A DNA stretch of 61,334 nt, taken from positions 1 through 61,334 of the forward strand of contig JABDDS010000004.1 in assembly GCA_013287465.1 (NCBI GenBank). Reading direction: 5' to 3'. The translations under genes were made by a program, and so were the position numbers. The notes beneath the pieces are model-generated. The model had not been told where the DNA came from and made no database searches. It saw only the letters and a list, made by a program, of their open reading frames with translations. This document shows positions 19,591-29,142 of the stretch, in pieces. Positions within the stretch are counted from its first letter, which is position 1. Each line of letters starts with the position of its first letter. The stretch is from Chlamydiota bacterium (GTDB lineage: Bacteria > Chlamydiota > Chlamydiia > Chlamydiales > Parachlamydiaceae).

Positions 19591-21062
19591 TTAGGTAAAA
19601 TCTCATCAATAGTGGTTAATAGCTTGCCATCTGAAAGTAAAATTTCTGCTTGTTGTTTTTTTTCAACGGCGTTTACTGAAGTTATAACTGAATGATCTTT
19701 TTTAGAGAAGAGAATACAGTAACCTTTTGTTAATACATTTTTTGGGTTTAGCAAATCTAGAGAGAGTTTAAGATTTGCTAGTCCTTCTTTTTTCTTATCA
19801 CAAACCCGTCGCCACAAATCTTCAAGCTGCTTCTGTTTTTGCATTGCTTGAAACATAGAGAGACGTTGCGTTTGTTTCGACTTCCAAAGCTGATCGAGGG
19901 AATTGTTAAATTGAAGAAGAGTATTTCTTGTCAGCTGCAGCTTTCTACCAATAGCTCCTGTGATTTCTCGGTTAAGTCCTGCTAAATGCTGTTTATAATG
20001 ATTTAATTTAGTCGATGGTTGCAGGGAGTAAAGCTGCTGTTTTTTACCCTCCAAGAGCAATCGCTGCGTAGATAAAAAATGAAGCGCCTTGGTGTTGAGC
20101 TCCTGCCCAATACTATCGAGACGTTGAGACCATTGTCCTAAAATCCCATAAGGAGTTTTCATGATCGGATGGCGTATGATCATTTGCAAACGTACTTTAT
20201 CTTGACGGATAAGTTGCATCACACATTGCTGCATACGCCTTTGCATCTGAGTGAGATATTCGAATTGTTGACTTTTTTCTGCAATTACCATTTCAGCAGC
20301 CTCTGATGGAGTAGAAGCTCGTACATCCGCAACATAATCGGCTATGCAGTGGTCTGTTTCGTGTCCTACTGCCGCTATGATTGGTATTCGGCTCTCAAAG
20401 ATAGCTTTAGCAACAATCTCTTCATTAAAGGCCCATAGGTCTTCAATGCTGCCACCACCCCTTCCGACGATCATCACATCGACTAAATCGTAATGATTCA
20501 TTTGATCTATTGCATGTGCGATTTCTTGCGCTGCTCCTTCTCCTTGAACTCTGACAGGATAAAGGATGAGATGAAATCCCGAAAAACGACGATTGAGGAT
20601 GTTTAAGATATCTTGAATGACGGCTCCGGTCGGACTCGTGACAACCCCAATTCGTTTGGGAAACTTCGGCAGGGGCTTCTTATGTTCTTTTCGAAACCAC
20701 CCCAGCTTGAGAATCTTCATTTTGAGCTCTTCAAGCTTGATGAGGAGTTCTCCCACTCCAACAGGACGCAGTTCGCGTACTAAAATTTGGTATTTACCGC
20801 TCGCTGGATAGACATTAATTGAGCCTGTAGCAATTACCTGAGAGCCATCTTTGGGAAGAACTTTCAGTAGGGCAGCATCGGGACGAAACATCACAGCCCC
20901 GATTTGGGCGTTGGCATCCTTGATGGAAAAATAGAGATGACCAGACGAATGTAACTTGCAGTTGCTGATTTCCCCTTGTACGCAGACAGAAGGAAAAGAT
21001 TGCTCTAGAGAATTTTTAATCGCTTGACTAAGAGCAGAAACAGTGAGTATTGAAGTGTCCAT
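19587..21062 (-). CDS. xseA: Exodeoxyribonuclease VII large subunit
   Basis: Catalytic subunit degrading single-stranded DNA. 491 residues. The N-terminal OB fold has [20 protein letters not shown]. The catalytic core has [33 protein letters not shown] and [24 protein letters not shown] long coiled-coil-rich region follows (about residues 270-430), and the small C-terminal segment KGYCILFS closes the protein. It sits one base after the exonuclease gene at 21063 and overlaps xseB. Confidence 0.96.
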   Translation of the reverse strand: MDTSILTVSALSQAIKNSLEQSFPSVCVQGEISNCKLHSSGHLYFSIKDANAQIGAVMFRPDAALLKVLPKDGSQVIATGSINVYPASGKYQILVRELRPVGVGELLIKLEELKMKILKLGWFRKEHKKPLPKFPKRIGVVTSPTGAVIQDILNILNRRFSGFHLILYPVRVQGEGAAQEIAHAIDQMNHYDLVDVMIVGRGGGSIEDLWAFNEEIVAKAIFESRIPIIAAVGHETDHCIADYVADVRASTPSEAAEMVIAEKSQQFEYLTQMQRRMQQCVMQLIRQDKVRLQMIIRHPIMKTPYGILGQWSQRLDSIGQELNTKALHFLSTQRLLLEGKKQQLYSLQPSTKLNHYKQHLAGLNREITGAIGRKLQLTRNTLLQFNNSLDQLWKSKQTQRLSMFQAMQKQKQLEDLWRRVCDKKKEGLANLKLSLDLLNPKNVLTKGYCILFSKKDHSVITSVNAVEKKQQAEILLSDGKLLTTIDEILPK

Positions 21063-21767
21063 CTATTTTGCGAGCATACCGAGCTTTTCTAAACTCATTT
21101 TTAACTCTTTATTTTCCGCTTTATCAAACGCTCCTGAGCCCGCTAACCATTTGACATAGTCTTTAGGAAGGTTTTTCAAAGGGACTCCTTGATGCTTCCC
21201 AAATGGCATGTGATGGAGCTCTCGTGGACGATTTAAAAGAGCATACACATCATTGATGGAGAGATCATCGACCATTTGCATGAACACTTTATAGAGGACG
21301 ATCACGTCATCTAACGCTCTATGTGCATTATTGGCTTCAATATTGTAGATTTCTCGAAGAAATTGCAGAGTATGGCGTGGAAGGTCTGAACGGTAGCGTC
21401 GCGCCCATTTTAAGCTATCTAAAAACTTCCACGATGGCATTGTGAGTGCTGCTCGTTCGAACTCTGCTTTGAGAAAATGAAAATCAAACGCATCGTTATT
21501 ATGAGCGATGAGGATCACGTCCCCCTCACAAAATTGGGTAAATTCTTGTGCGATCACATGGAAAGAAGGGGCAGAAGAAACCATCTCATTGGTGATATGA
21601 TGAATCGCAGTTGCCTCTGGGGGGATGGGGCGTCCCGGGTTGACCAAACGCTCAAAAGAGCGATCATTGAGAGGGTCGTAAGCCGCGATTTCGATGATGT
21701 TATCTTTTTCAGACTTCATACCTGTCGTTTCGGTATCGTAGAAAATAGCTCTTGTCGGCATAAGCAT
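21063..21767 (-). CDS. DnaQ-like 3'-5' exonuclease with C-terminal DUF3820-type segment
   Basis: 234 residues. The ExoI motif is FYDTETTGM, ExoII IAHNNDAFDFHFL, and ExoIII HRALDDVIVLYKVF, so all DEDDh catalytic residues are present. After residue 175 a separate short module reads MPFGKHQGVPLKNLPKDYVKW, the pattern of DUF3820. It may proofread DNA polymerase III or act in repair beside XseA/XseB, with which it is packed. ATGs at 21767 and 21761 are both possible. Confidence 0.88.
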   Translation of the reverse strand: MLMPTRAIFYDTETTGMKSEKDNIIEIAAYDPLNDRSFERLVNPGRPIPPEATAIHHITNEMVSSAPSFHVIAQEFTQFCEGDVILIAHNNDAFDFHFLKAEFERAALTMPSWKFLDSLKWARRYRSDLPRHTLQFLREIYNIEANNAHRALDDVIVLYKVFMQMVDDLSINDVYALLNRPRELHHMPFGKHQGVPLKNLPKDYVKWLAGSGAFDKAENKELKMSLEKLGMLAK

Positions 21768-21768
21768 T

Positions 21769-22227
21769 TTACCCCAATTTAGATTGTTTGATCACATCTT
21801 TGAAAGTCACCGTGCCGTAAGCCACAGTTGCGATTACAGGAGCAAACGAAGTGCACACTACTTGTACTGCATTGAGGAGGGCGTCAAAGATGGCGCTATC
21901 GATTTTTTTATTTCGGACAGGTAACATACAACGGTAGAAAATTGTTTGAGAGTCCTCATCCATGCAGAAGCCAGGTAAATCGATTTTCTTATTCAACGCG
22001 TGGAGCAAACGGGCAACCTCTCCAAGAGCATCGGTGTTAAAATTGCAGGGAAGGAATGCCAGCAATTGAAGAAGTTCACCCCCATCGAAAATTCGAATGA
22101 AAAGAGGAAATTCCCGCTCCCCAATTTTCAGCATAATGCAAATTTGATTCGTCTCTTTTTGTATTTGAGCTTGAATCCCCTTGCTTACCAGATGTTTTAA
22201 AATGTCACTGTTATTAATAGGTAACAT
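21769..22227 (-). CDS. YbjN-domain-like protein
   Basis: 152 residues with the alpha/beta layout of YbjN or type III secretion chaperone-like folds: an N-terminal helix, three strands (IQKETNQICIMLKIGE, FPLFIRIFDGGELLQLLAFLPC), then ARLLHALNKKIDLPGFCMDE and a closing helix region. Function is not known; it is not an enzyme by any motif I see. An AAGGA site precedes the ATG. It lies between a small lipoprotein gene and the exonuclease, in the same operon. Confidence 0.65.
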   Translation of the reverse strand: MLPINNSDILKHLVSKGIQAQIQKETNQICIMLKIGEREFPLFIRIFDGGELLQLLAFLPCNFNTDALGEVARLLHALNKKIDLPGFCMDEDSQTIFYRCMLPVRNKKIDSAIFDALLNAVQVVCTSFAPVIATVAYGTVTFKDVIKQSKLG

Positions 22228-22241
22228 AGCGGAAGTCCTTT

Positions 22242-22403
22242 TTAGTATTTAGCGGAGGGCAGTGCAGGTCCCTTTTCTCTCGTAAATAACGGGTTGTTCG
22301 TCGAAGGAATCAGCGAATAGTCATCCTGCGTCGGCATCCGGTAGCAACATGTTAACACGAGTAAAATAAATGTAATTGATAAAAACCTAAAAAGCGCATT
22401 CAT
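22242..22403 (-). CDS. Small lipoprotein
   Basis: A 53-residue frame: MNALFRFLSITFILLVLTCC, then a short polar segment ending PSAKY. The basic start, hydrophobic core and lipobox VLTC make it a prolipoprotein with a mature part of about 35 residues. An AGGA site lies upstream of the ATG at 22403. The stop is 14 bases before the YbjN-like gene, whose ribosome binding site immediately follows, so the two are in one transcript. Codon use is like the neighbours. No homologue recognised. Confidence 0.7.
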   Translation of the reverse strand: MNALFRFLSITFILLVLTCCYRMPTQDDYSLIPSTNNPLFTREKGPALPSAKY

Positions 22404-22489
22404 ATGGTCATCCTGTTTTTTATTATAGAGTATAGTCTAGCTCAATTCCTTTATTTACACAATCTTTTCTGGGCAGTGAGGTATAATTC

Positions 22490-22581
22490 CACGCGAAGCG
22501 TTTGGAGTGCAAAAGCCCCCTTTCGCTTTGTTGTTTAAGGTAAAGCGAAAGAGGACTTTCGCACTCCAAACGCTTCGCGTG
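22490..22581. repeat. Family A palindromic element, full copy A3
   Basis: 92 bp, arms CACGCGAAGCGTTTGG and its complement, with one or two arm mismatches (AAAGCCCC versus GAGGAC). It lies in the divergent spacer between the small lipoprotein gene and the first glycosyltransferase gene. Its transposase, if any, is not in the window. Confidence 0.9.
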
Positions 22582-22656
22582 GCAACAGAAAAATGGTGAA
22601 AAATGCGGTGGATGTGTACAATCGGGCTTTTCATCATTAAATAGCAGGAGTTGTCA

Positions 22657-23457
22657 ATGAATCGCTCGTGGTTAACGTTGTTTTTCTTGTTCAGTATGTC
22701 CTTCATAAACCTTTATGGAGCTCCTTTCTTAAATTATATTGTCCCCATTGAGATCACAGAGCCAGATTCAGGTCTTGACACCGTCGATGCTATCTACATG
22801 ATTAATCTGGACAGAAGGCCAGAACGACTCGCTTATATGAACGCGGTCTTGGGGCAGCATGGGTTGCATCCAAATCGAGTGAGTGCCTGCGATGGGTTAT
22901 CGATTTCAGATGCTGCCGTTCGGGATTTGTTAGGACCATATTATCCGGTTAATCTTTTCCATAGAAGTAATAGAGGGTCTATTAACGCCGCGATAGGGTG
23001 TTTTTTAAGCCACCTTTCTATTTTGCAGGATGCGTACGAGAGAGAATTTGGTGTTATTTGGGTGATTGAGGATGATGTAAAAATATTGGGAGATATACAG
23101 CAAATTCCAATTTTTCTTTCAAAGCTTTTCACCATGGATCCCGATTGGGATATTTGCTATACCGATCAAGGGATCCCGAATGCATTGCTAATACTCCCTC
23201 CCGACAGTACTCTACCTCGAGATAGGGTGAGAAAGGAAGAAAAAGGGGAATTTGACCTTATCCGATGGAGATATGGAACCTATTCGATGATTATCTCGCA
23301 AAATGGCGCAAAAAAAATTAGAGATTATTTCTTATCTTCATATATCTATGGACCTATTGATAATGATCTCCATCTCGTTCCCGGAATTCGAGAGTATAGT
23401 ATTCCATTCGATCTTGTAGTATGTGGGTTTATGTTCAAAAGCGATATCGAACATTAA
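22657..23457 (+). CDS. Glycosyltransferase family 25 protein with signal peptide, copy 1
   Basis: 266 residues. AGGAG six bases before the ATG at 22657 fixes the start. After a signal peptide (WLTLFFLFSMSFINLYG) comes the GT25 core: IYMINLDRRPERL (nucleotide-sugar region), RVSACDGL, AAIGCFLSHLSILQDAYE, WVIEDDV (DxD-like acidic motif) and DWDICYTD. GT25 enzymes transfer galactose or similar sugars in lipooligosaccharide synthesis or collagen modification; the acceptor here is unknown. A cleavable-type signal is unusual for this family. It is the first of two tandem copies, with a third in inverted orientation. Confidence 0.88.
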   Translation: MNRSWLTLFFLFSMSFINLYGAPFLNYIVPIEITEPDSGLDTVDAIYMINLDRRPERLAYMNAVLGQHGLHPNRVSACDGLSISDAAVRDLLGPYYPVNLFHRSNRGSINAAIGCFLSHLSILQDAYEREFGVIWVIEDDVKILGDIQQIPIFLSKLFTMDPDWDICYTDQGIPNALLILPPDSTLPRDRVRKEEKGEFDLIRWRYGTYSMIISQNGAKKIRDYFLSSYIYGPIDNDLHLVPGIREYSIPFDLVVCGFMFKSDIEH

Positions 23458-23488
23458 TAGATTAGAAAAATACATTGTAGGAGCATAA

Positions 23489-24304
23489 ATGCAATACTTT
23501 CGATTAATTTTTTTAAAGACGATTTTTTTATTGAGTCTACCTATTTTGGAGGTCTATGGAGCTCCTTTTTTAAACTATATTGTTCCCATTGAGATAACAG
23601 AACCCTTTTCCGGTATTGACTCCGTTGACACTATTTATATGATCAATTTAGATAGAAGACCAGAGAGGCTTGCATATACTAAACAACTTTTAAGTCAATA
23701 TGGCTTATATGCAAATCGGGTAAGCGCATGCGATGGATTGTTGATTTCTGAAACAACCGTACAAGAATTAATAGGACCTTACTATGAAAATACGCTTTTG
23801 AATCAGCATCCGACAAGGTCTATTTACCCGGCAATAGGTTGTTTTTTGAGCCACCTTTCTATTTTACAGGATGCATATGAAAGGGAATTTAATGTCATTT
23901 GGATCATTGAAGATGATATTAAAGTGGTGGGAGATGTTCAACAAATTCCAATGCTCCTTTCGAAACTTTTTACTATGGATCCCGATTGGGATATTTGTTA
24001 TACAGACCAAAGCAGCTGTTATTCGAAGCTGGCATTAATACTCCCTCCAGGAAGCGCTCCGTTTTCACATAAAGTACAAAAAGAAGCAAGGGGAGAGTTT
24101 GATCTTATTCATTGGAGGTATGGAACTCACTCTATGCTTGTTTCAAAGAATGGCATAAGAAAAATCATCGATTATTTTTCTTTTGCATACATCTATGGGC
24201 CTATTGATAATGACCTTCACCTCATCCCAGAAATTCGAGAATATGATGTCTTAATTGACATTGTCACATGCGGAAATATGTTTAAAAGTGATATTGAACG
24301 CTAA
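23489..24304 (+). CDS. Glycosyltransferase family 25 protein with signal peptide, copy 2
   Basis: 271 residues, closely similar to copy 1 along its whole length (the mature start GAPFLNYIVPIEITEP is almost identical), with the same motifs: IYMINLDRRPERL, SACDGL, AIGCFLSHLSILQDAYERE, WIIEDDI, DPDWDICYTD. The signal peptide itself differs (FLKTIFLLSLPILEVYG). An AGGAG site precedes the ATG. The stop codon TAA is the first triplet of a family B repeat, so the repeat begins exactly at the gene's end. Confidence 0.88.
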   Translation: MQYFRLIFLKTIFLLSLPILEVYGAPFLNYIVPIEITEPFSGIDSVDTIYMINLDRRPERLAYTKQLLSQYGLYANRVSACDGLLISETTVQELIGPYYENTLLNQHPTRSIYPAIGCFLSHLSILQDAYEREFNVIWIIEDDIKVVGDVQQIPMLLSKLFTMDPDWDICYTDQSSCYSKLALILPPGSAPFSHKVQKEARGEFDLIHWRYGTHSMLVSKNGIRKIIDYFSFAYIYGPIDNDLHLIPEIREYDVLIDIVTCGNMFKSDIER

Positions 24305-24465
24305 GGAGCTGGGCAACAATAACTTTGACGATTGGGGCGCGCGAAAGCTCCCGCGGTCGAATGATCGAAAACTGCCCTATATTATAATATTGGGTTGTTT
24401 TCGATCATTCAACCCCGGGGCTTTGCGCAGCCGAATCGTCAAAGTTATTATTGCCCAGCTCCTAA
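24302..24465. repeat. Family B palindromic element, full copy B2
   Basis: A hairpin starting TAAGGAGCTGGGCAAC and ending TTGCCCAGCTCCTAA, with the family core on both sides (GGGGCGCGCGAAAGC and GGGGCTTTGCGCAGCC; the right core lacks one G compared with B1 and B3). The inner stem is GATCGAAAACTGCCC and its near complement around an ATATTATAATAT tip. It fills the gap between two convergent glycosyltransferase genes and supplies the stop codon of one. Confidence 0.92.
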
Positions 24466-24468
24466 CGT

Positions 24469-25344
24469 TTATGGTCTTTTATATTGAAGATCACTTTTTT
24501 GAGACAATGGGTTTCCAAAAGAATTCGTAACGATGTCAGTTTGAGAGCTATACAATCGAATATTGGGAATAAGATGGAGCTCCCTATCGATATGATCATA
24601 TAAATAGACGTGTGAAAAGTAGTTTAAAATTCTTTGCACGCCTTTTTTAGAGATAATCATTGAATGACATCCCGTGTGCCAGCGTGCTGAATCAATATTT
24701 TCTCCTCTTGCTTCCTTTTGAGGCAAATCGAAAAAAGGAATAATGGGTTGATCGGGACGGCGAGGGCGGCTTTTCATATCTGGTGCTGACCAATAAGCGC
24801 CTGATGGGAAGTGAGGGTTAGGATCTGTATAGAAAATATCCCAATCGGGATCTATGGAAGAAAGATCAGATAATAGTTGGGGAATTTGGTGGAGATCGCT
24901 TACCACCTCGACATCATCTTCAAGAACCCAAATAATTCCAAATCCTCTTTCGGATGCATCTTTTATTACAGAGAGGTGGCTGATAAGGCAACCGATCGCG
25001 CCGGAACAGGGACCATAACCATCTTTATATAGCATGCAGTTGGAATATGGGCCGGTCAGCTCTCTGATGAGTTCGTCGCTAACTTGAGAACGTCCATCGC
25101 AAGCGCTTACTCGGTTTCCGTAGATGCCCCATGAGGAAAGAAGTTGATTCATGTATTCCATTCGATCTGGTCTTCTATCTAAATTGATTACGTAAATCGC
25201 ATCAATGGGATTTATTCCGCTTGTTGAGGATGTCAATTCAATGGGGATTAGGTGATGAATAGTGGGTGTTTCCGCCTCCTGCCAATAGTAAGCGCTAAGT
25301 TGGGCAGAAAAAATAAGGCAAAATGATACAAATCGAGAGAACAT
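24469..25344 (-). CDS. Glycosyltransferase family 25 protein with signal peptide, copy 3
   Basis: 291 residues from the ATG at 25344, which has AAGGAG nine bases upstream and begins a signal peptide (MFSRFVSFCLIFSAQLSA). A longer in-frame reading from 25533 would add 63 residues without family resemblance and is rejected. The GT25 motifs are IYVINLDRRPDRM, RVSACDGR, AIGCLISHLSVIKDASERG, WVLEDDVE and DPDWDIFYTD. It is more diverged than copies 1 and 2 and has a Pro/Arg-rich insertion near residue 190. It faces copy 2 across a family B element. Confidence 0.87.
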   Translation of the reverse strand: MFSRFVSFCLIFSAQLSAYYWQEAETPTIHHLIPIELTSSTSGINPIDAIYVINLDRRPDRMEYMNQLLSSWGIYGNRVSACDGRSQVSDELIRELTGPYSNCMLYKDGYGPCSGAIGCLISHLSVIKDASERGFGIIWVLEDDVEVVSDLHQIPQLLSDLSSIDPDWDIFYTDPNPHFPSGAYWSAPDMKSRPRRPDQPIIPFFDLPQKEARGENIDSARWHTGCHSMIISKKGVQRILNYFSHVYLYDHIDRELHLIPNIRLYSSQTDIVTNSFGNPLSQKSDLQYKRP

Positions 25345-25529
25345 AATTTTACACTCCTTTAGTGGCGTCAACAGCCAATGAGGTGGTCGTTGACCACTCC
25401 TACCGCTTGCATGTAAGCATAAATAATTGTAGAAACGACGAATGTTATTCCACGTTTTTTTTAGTCTATTATCATGATAATCGGCATAAAATTCTTTTCC
25501 GGGAGCTCCACCAAAACATCGTTTTTTAT

Positions 25530-26039
25530 TCAATTTTGATGATCCTTGAATAGAAGTTTACGAGCGGCGAGAGCTTCTTGTTTAAGATCGAAGAATTGAT
25601 CATCTTCACCAGCGTACTCGATAGCCATGTCAAGAGCTTCTAATGCATGATCTTTTTCATGTATGGCAAAGAAGCATTTTGCTAGGTAAAAGTAAGGGAC
25701 TGGATTTTCTGGTTCTAGGATTGCTCCCATCTCATACGCATCGACAGCCTCTTCATAGTGCCCCCCTAACTGAGTGGCTATTCCAAGGCCCATCCAATAG
25801 TCGTAGCAGTTAGGTGAAAGGGTGGTTAGAAATAAAAAAGCATTAGAGGCATCTTCATATTTTTTGTTTTCAAGGATGTGGTAGGCGGCGCTGTAGAACT
25901 TGGCCATCGTTTCATTAGAGAATTCAAGTTCTTGCTGAACAGTTTTACCTTCAGCAAATGCTTTTTTTAATCTTTGTTTGTCTTGAAGCTTAAGTTTGAC
26001 TTGTTGAGATAGTTTAAACTCTTCGAGAAAATCACCCAT
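25530..26039 (-). CDS. Type III secretion chaperone of the SycD/LcrH family
   Basis: 169 residues containing three tetratricopeptide repeats (about 50-85, 86-118, 120-150) in the layout of class II translocator chaperones: AYHILENKKYEDASNAFLFL, LSPNCYDYWMGLGIATQLGG and PENPVPYFYLAKCFFAI. The CYDYWMGLG block is diagnostic. It would keep hydrophobic translocator proteins soluble until secretion. Chlamydiae have several such chaperones. The partner translocators are not beside it in this window. It lies 13 bases downstream of the HPr gene. Confidence 0.88.
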   Translation of the reverse strand: MGDFLEEFKLSQQVKLKLQDKQRLKKAFAEGKTVQQELEFSNETMAKFYSAAYHILENKKYEDASNAFLFLTTLSPNCYDYWMGLGIATQLGGHYEEAVDAYEMGAILEPENPVPYFYLAKCFFAIHEKDHALEALDMAIEYAGEDDQFFDLKQEALAARKLLFKDHQN

Positions 26040-26052
26040 GACACTCTTTACC

Positions 26053-26340
26053 TTAGTACTTGATGTTAAAGTTGGCTGTCGCTAGATCAATTAGAGCAGA
26101 AAGAGCTTCTTGAGCGTCTTCTCCGGTCGCTTCTATTTTGATTTTAGCTCCTTTTCCAGCAGCGAGCATAAGTATTCCCAAAATAGATTTGGCGTTAACT
26201 TGATTTTTTTGGTAGATAAGCTGAATGTCCGATTTAAAAGTGGAGGCACATTTGACGATTTCTGTTGCCGGGCGTGTGTGGAGGCCGCGATCATTTTTAA
26301 CCGTGAAAAAACCTTTGACTTTTGTTTTTGTTGTTGTCAT
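26053..26340 (-). CDS. ptsH: Phosphocarrier protein HPr
   Basis: 95 residues from the ATG at 26340 (an ATG at 26349 is also possible; neither has a clear ribosome site). The phosphorylated histidine is in GLHTRPATEIVK. The regulatory serine region is present as KSILGILMLAAGKG. It belongs to the sugar phosphotransferase system or, in chlamydiae, more likely to a regulatory cascade. Neither enzyme I nor HPr kinase is in the window. The N-terminus carries a lysine-rich extension. Confidence 0.92.
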   Translation of the reverse strand: MTTTKTKVKGFFTVKNDRGLHTRPATEIVKCASTFKSDIQLIYQKNQVNAKSILGILMLAAGKGAKIKIEATGEDAQEALSALIDLATANFNIKY

Positions 26341-26462
26341 ATAAATCATACGTATAATGTGTGAGGACAGGGGGCCTATTTTCTGGATACCATAAGTGTA
26401 GATTATTTACAAAGTAAAAAAACGGAGATTACGGAGATCAGTGATTCGAAATGTGAACAAAC

Positions 26463-26562
26463 AATAAAATAACAGGATAGGCAGGATCGGCTTCGCCGGC
26501 AGGATAAAAGGAGGGGGTATCCTGCCGGCGAAGCCGATCCTGCCCATCCTGTTATTTTATTA
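26463..26562. repeat. Family C palindromic element, full copy C1
   Basis: Arms of about 44 bp starting AATAAAATAACAGGAT and containing GGATCGGCTTCGCCGGCAGG (itself holding the small palindrome CCGGCGAAGCCG), separated by 11 bases. It lies 67 bases after the dnaK stop, where it may end the heat-shock operon transcript. Partial copies are at 49706 and 61249. Confidence 0.9.
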
Positions 26563-26629
26563 TTCAATTATAGATGAACGGCAATGGACGAACACAATGT
26601 GTCCGTCCATCTCTCCGATTTATTGCGAC

Positions 26630-28582
26630 TTATTTTTTGTTGTCTGGGTCGATAATTTCGACATCCGCTTCTTCAATGTTGTCACCATCATTGGAAGAAG
26701 ACTGATGTTGTCCACCAGAATGTTGTTCATTCGGATGTCCTTCTGCTCCGTGCGGTTGACCAGCAGCTCCTGCAGCTTTAGACATCGCTTCACCAATATG
26801 TTGCATATGGCTTTCAAGTTCGCTCTTCGCTTGCTTGATACGAGAAATATCGTTGCTTTCAATCGCTTTTTTTACCGCGTCAATTTTGCCTTGTACATCG
26901 TCGATGACGTCTTTTGGCAATTTATCTTGGTACTCTTTAAGTGATTTTTCTGCACGGAAAGCAAGAGAGTCTGCTTCATTGCGGACTTCAACTTCTTCTC
27001 TTCGTTTTTTATCCTCTTCAGCATGCAGTTCGGCATCTTTTAGCATCCGTTTGACATCCTCTTCATGGAGGCCAGACTGTGCTTCGATGCGGATTTTTTG
27101 CTCCTTGCCGGAGGCTTTATCCTTCGCTGAGACATGCAAGATACCATCTGCATCGATATCAAAAGCGACTTCAATTTGAGGCATTCCACGTGGAGAAGGA
27201 GGAATGTCAGAGAGATCAAAACGCCCAATTTCCTTGTTGTCATCGGCCATTTTGCGTTCCCCTTGAAGCACTCTAATCGTCACTGCAGGTTGGTTATCGG
27301 CAGCTGTTGAGAAGACTTGTTTCTTTTGTGTTGGGATTGTCGTGTTGCGTTCTACAAGCGGTGTCATCACTCCACCAAGGGTTTCAATCCCAAGGGTAAG
27401 CGGGGTGACGTCGAGTAGCAAGACATCTTTAACAGTACCGGCAAGAACACCTCCCTGGATGGCAGCACCGATGGCTACGACTTCATCGGGATTTACCCCT
27501 TTGTGTCCTTCTTTGCCGAAGATTGATTTTACCATCTCTTGTACAGCAGGCATACGCGTCATGCCGCCAACGAGGATGATTTCGCTGATGTCTTCTTTTT
27601 TGATTCCCGAATCTTTGATCGCTTTAACGCAAGGCTCACGCATTCTTTCGAGGAGATGGTGAGTGAGTTTTTCGAGTTCTGAACGAGACAGAGTTAAGGA
27701 TAGGTGTTTAGGCCCTGATGCGTCCATCGTGATGAATGGTTGGTTGATTTCCGTTGTCATTGTTCCGGAAAGTTCCATTTTGGCTTTTTCTGCCGCATCG
27801 CGAAGGCGTTGTAGGGCCATTTTATCGTGGCTAAGATCGATTCCTTGTTCTTTTTTGAATGACTCGAGCATCCATTTCAGAATCTCGTTGTCGAAGTCGT
27901 CCCCACCAAGATGAGTGTCTCCATTTGTAGCGAGTACTTCAAAGACCCCATCGCCGATTTCGAGGATCGAGATGTCAAAAGTACCGCCGCCGAGGTCAAA
28001 GACTGCGATTTTGCGATCTGTTTTTTCCTTGTCCAATCCGTAAGCAAGAGCTGCTGCCGTTGGTTCTGGGATGATTCGTTTGACATCCAAGCCTGCAATC
28101 CTTCCTGCATCTTTTGTCGATTGACGTTGAGAATCGTTGAAGTATGCTGGGACTGTGATGACAGCTTCTGTAACTTTTTCTCCGAGGTAAGCTTCAGCTG
28201 TTTCCTTCATCTTAATTAGAATCTGAGCAGCAATTTCTTCTGGGGTCATTATTTTTCCTTGAACATCAAAGACGGCTTCTCCTTTGGAGCCACTAACGAC
28301 CTTATAGGGGACTGTTTTGATTTCAGAAGCTACCTCTGCGTGTTTACGTCCGATAAAGCGCTTTGAGGAGGTAATTGTATTTTCAGGGTTTGTGACAGCC
28401 TGTCTTTTTGCTGGGATCCCGACGATTCGTTCACTGCCTTTGTAAGCGACGATTGATGGGGTTGTGCGCAGTCCTTCTGCCGAGGCGATCACTTTTGGAA
28501 CCCCTCCCTCCATTACAGCGACGCAGGAATTAGTCGTTCCTAGATCGATACCGATAATTTTTCCTTTTTTAGATTCACTCAT
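26630..28582 (-). CDS. dnaK: Chaperone protein DnaK (Hsp70)
   Basis: 650 residues. Begins [18 protein letters not shown]. Contains [16 protein letters not shown], the linker [14 protein letters not shown], and a substrate-binding beta domain followed by an alpha-helical lid. The C-terminus ends in a Gly/Gln/His-rich tail and an acidic [11 protein letters not shown] in place of the usual EEVD-like end. AAGGAG precedes the ATG. Five bases separate it from grpE. It folds proteins in the cytosol with GrpE and a DnaJ not present here. Confidence 0.98.
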   Translation of the reverse strand: MSESKKGKIIGIDLGTTNSCVAVMEGGVPKVIASAEGLRTTPSIVAYKGSERIVGIPAKRQAVTNPENTITSSKRFIGRKHAEVASEIKTVPYKVVSGSKGEAVFDVQGKIMTPEEIAAQILIKMKETAEAYLGEKVTEAVITVPAYFNDSQRQSTKDAGRIAGLDVKRIIPEPTAAALAYGLDKEKTDRKIAVFDLGGGTFDISILEIGDGVFEVLATNGDTHLGGDDFDNEILKWMLESFKKEQGIDLSHDKMALQRLRDAAEKAKMELSGTMTTEINQPFITMDASGPKHLSLTLSRSELEKLTHHLLERMREPCVKAIKDSGIKKEDISEIILVGGMTRMPAVQEMVKSIFGKEGHKGVNPDEVVAIGAAIQGGVLAGTVKDVLLLDVTPLTLGIETLGGVMTPLVERNTTIPTQKKQVFSTAADNQPAVTIRVLQGERKMADDNKEIGRFDLSDIPPSPRGMPQIEVAFDIDADGILHVSAKDKASGKEQKIRIEAQSGLHEEDVKRMLKDAELHAEEDKKRREEVEVRNEADSLAFRAEKSLKEYQDKLPKDVIDDVQGKIDAVKKAIESNDISRIKQAKSELESHMQHIGEAMSKAAGAAGQPHGAEGHPNEQHSGGQHQSSSNDGDNIEEADVEIIDPDNKK

Positions 28583-28587
28583 GGCGT

Positions 28588-29142
28588 TTACTCCTTGTTT
28601 TGTTCTGGTAATTTTGAAACTTTTACTCGTGCTGGACGGATCGTTCGATCTCCCATGAGATATCCGCGAAGATTTTCTTCGATGATGGTTCCTGGTGGGA
28701 GATCCGTTCTAATAACGCTTTCGACGGCTTCGTGGCGATCCGGGTTAAATGGGTGTCCTTCTGAGGCAAAAGGGATCACTCCATTCATTGACAAGACCTC
28801 TTTGAACTGTCCTAGGATCATTTGAAATCCTATTGCCCAGTTTTTTACTTCCTCTGGCATCTGCTGCGTGAATTTAAGTGCATTTTCCATGCAGTCGATC
28901 GGAGTGAGAAAATCGACAATCAGTCCTTGAAGGGCATATTGAATCATTTCTTGTTTTTCTTTCTGTAGTCTTTTTCGGGCATTTTCAGACTCCGCGAGGA
29001 CTCTCAAGTATTTATCCTTACATTCAGAAAGCTCCTCTTTGATGAGGTCGAGCTCGTTTACAGGCACTTCAGTCGGTTCCATTTGTGGCGACTCGTGGGG
29101 AGGCTCTTGTGATTGATTGTCCTTTTTTTGATCGGACGTCAT
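28588..29142 (-). CDS. grpE: Nucleotide exchange factor GrpE
   Basis: 184 residues. The acidic N-terminus and long coiled coil (about 30-80, [22 protein letters not shown] in part) lead to the beta-wing domain, with [20 protein letters not shown] and RPARVKVSK at the end. Releases ADP from DnaK. The start overlaps the hrcA stop by four bases. Confidence 0.95.
   Translation of the reverse strand: MTSDQKKDNQSQEPPHESPQMEPTEVPVNELDLIKEELSECKDKYLRVLAESENARKRLQKEKQEMIQYALQGLIVDFLTPIDCMENALKFTQQMPEEVKNWAIGFQMILGQFKEVLSMNGVIPFASEGHPFNPDRHEAVESVIRTDLPPGTIIEENLRGYLMGDRTIRPARVKVSKLPEQNKE

Noticed and set aside
22455-22706. 83-aa open frame on the minus strand
   Set aside because: It crosses palindrome A3 and the start of a well-supported glycosyltransferase gene.
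25345-25533. N-terminal extension of the third glycosyltransferase
   Set aside because: The extension begins at TTG, shows no similarity to the paralogues, and a signal peptide with AAGGAG starts at 25344.
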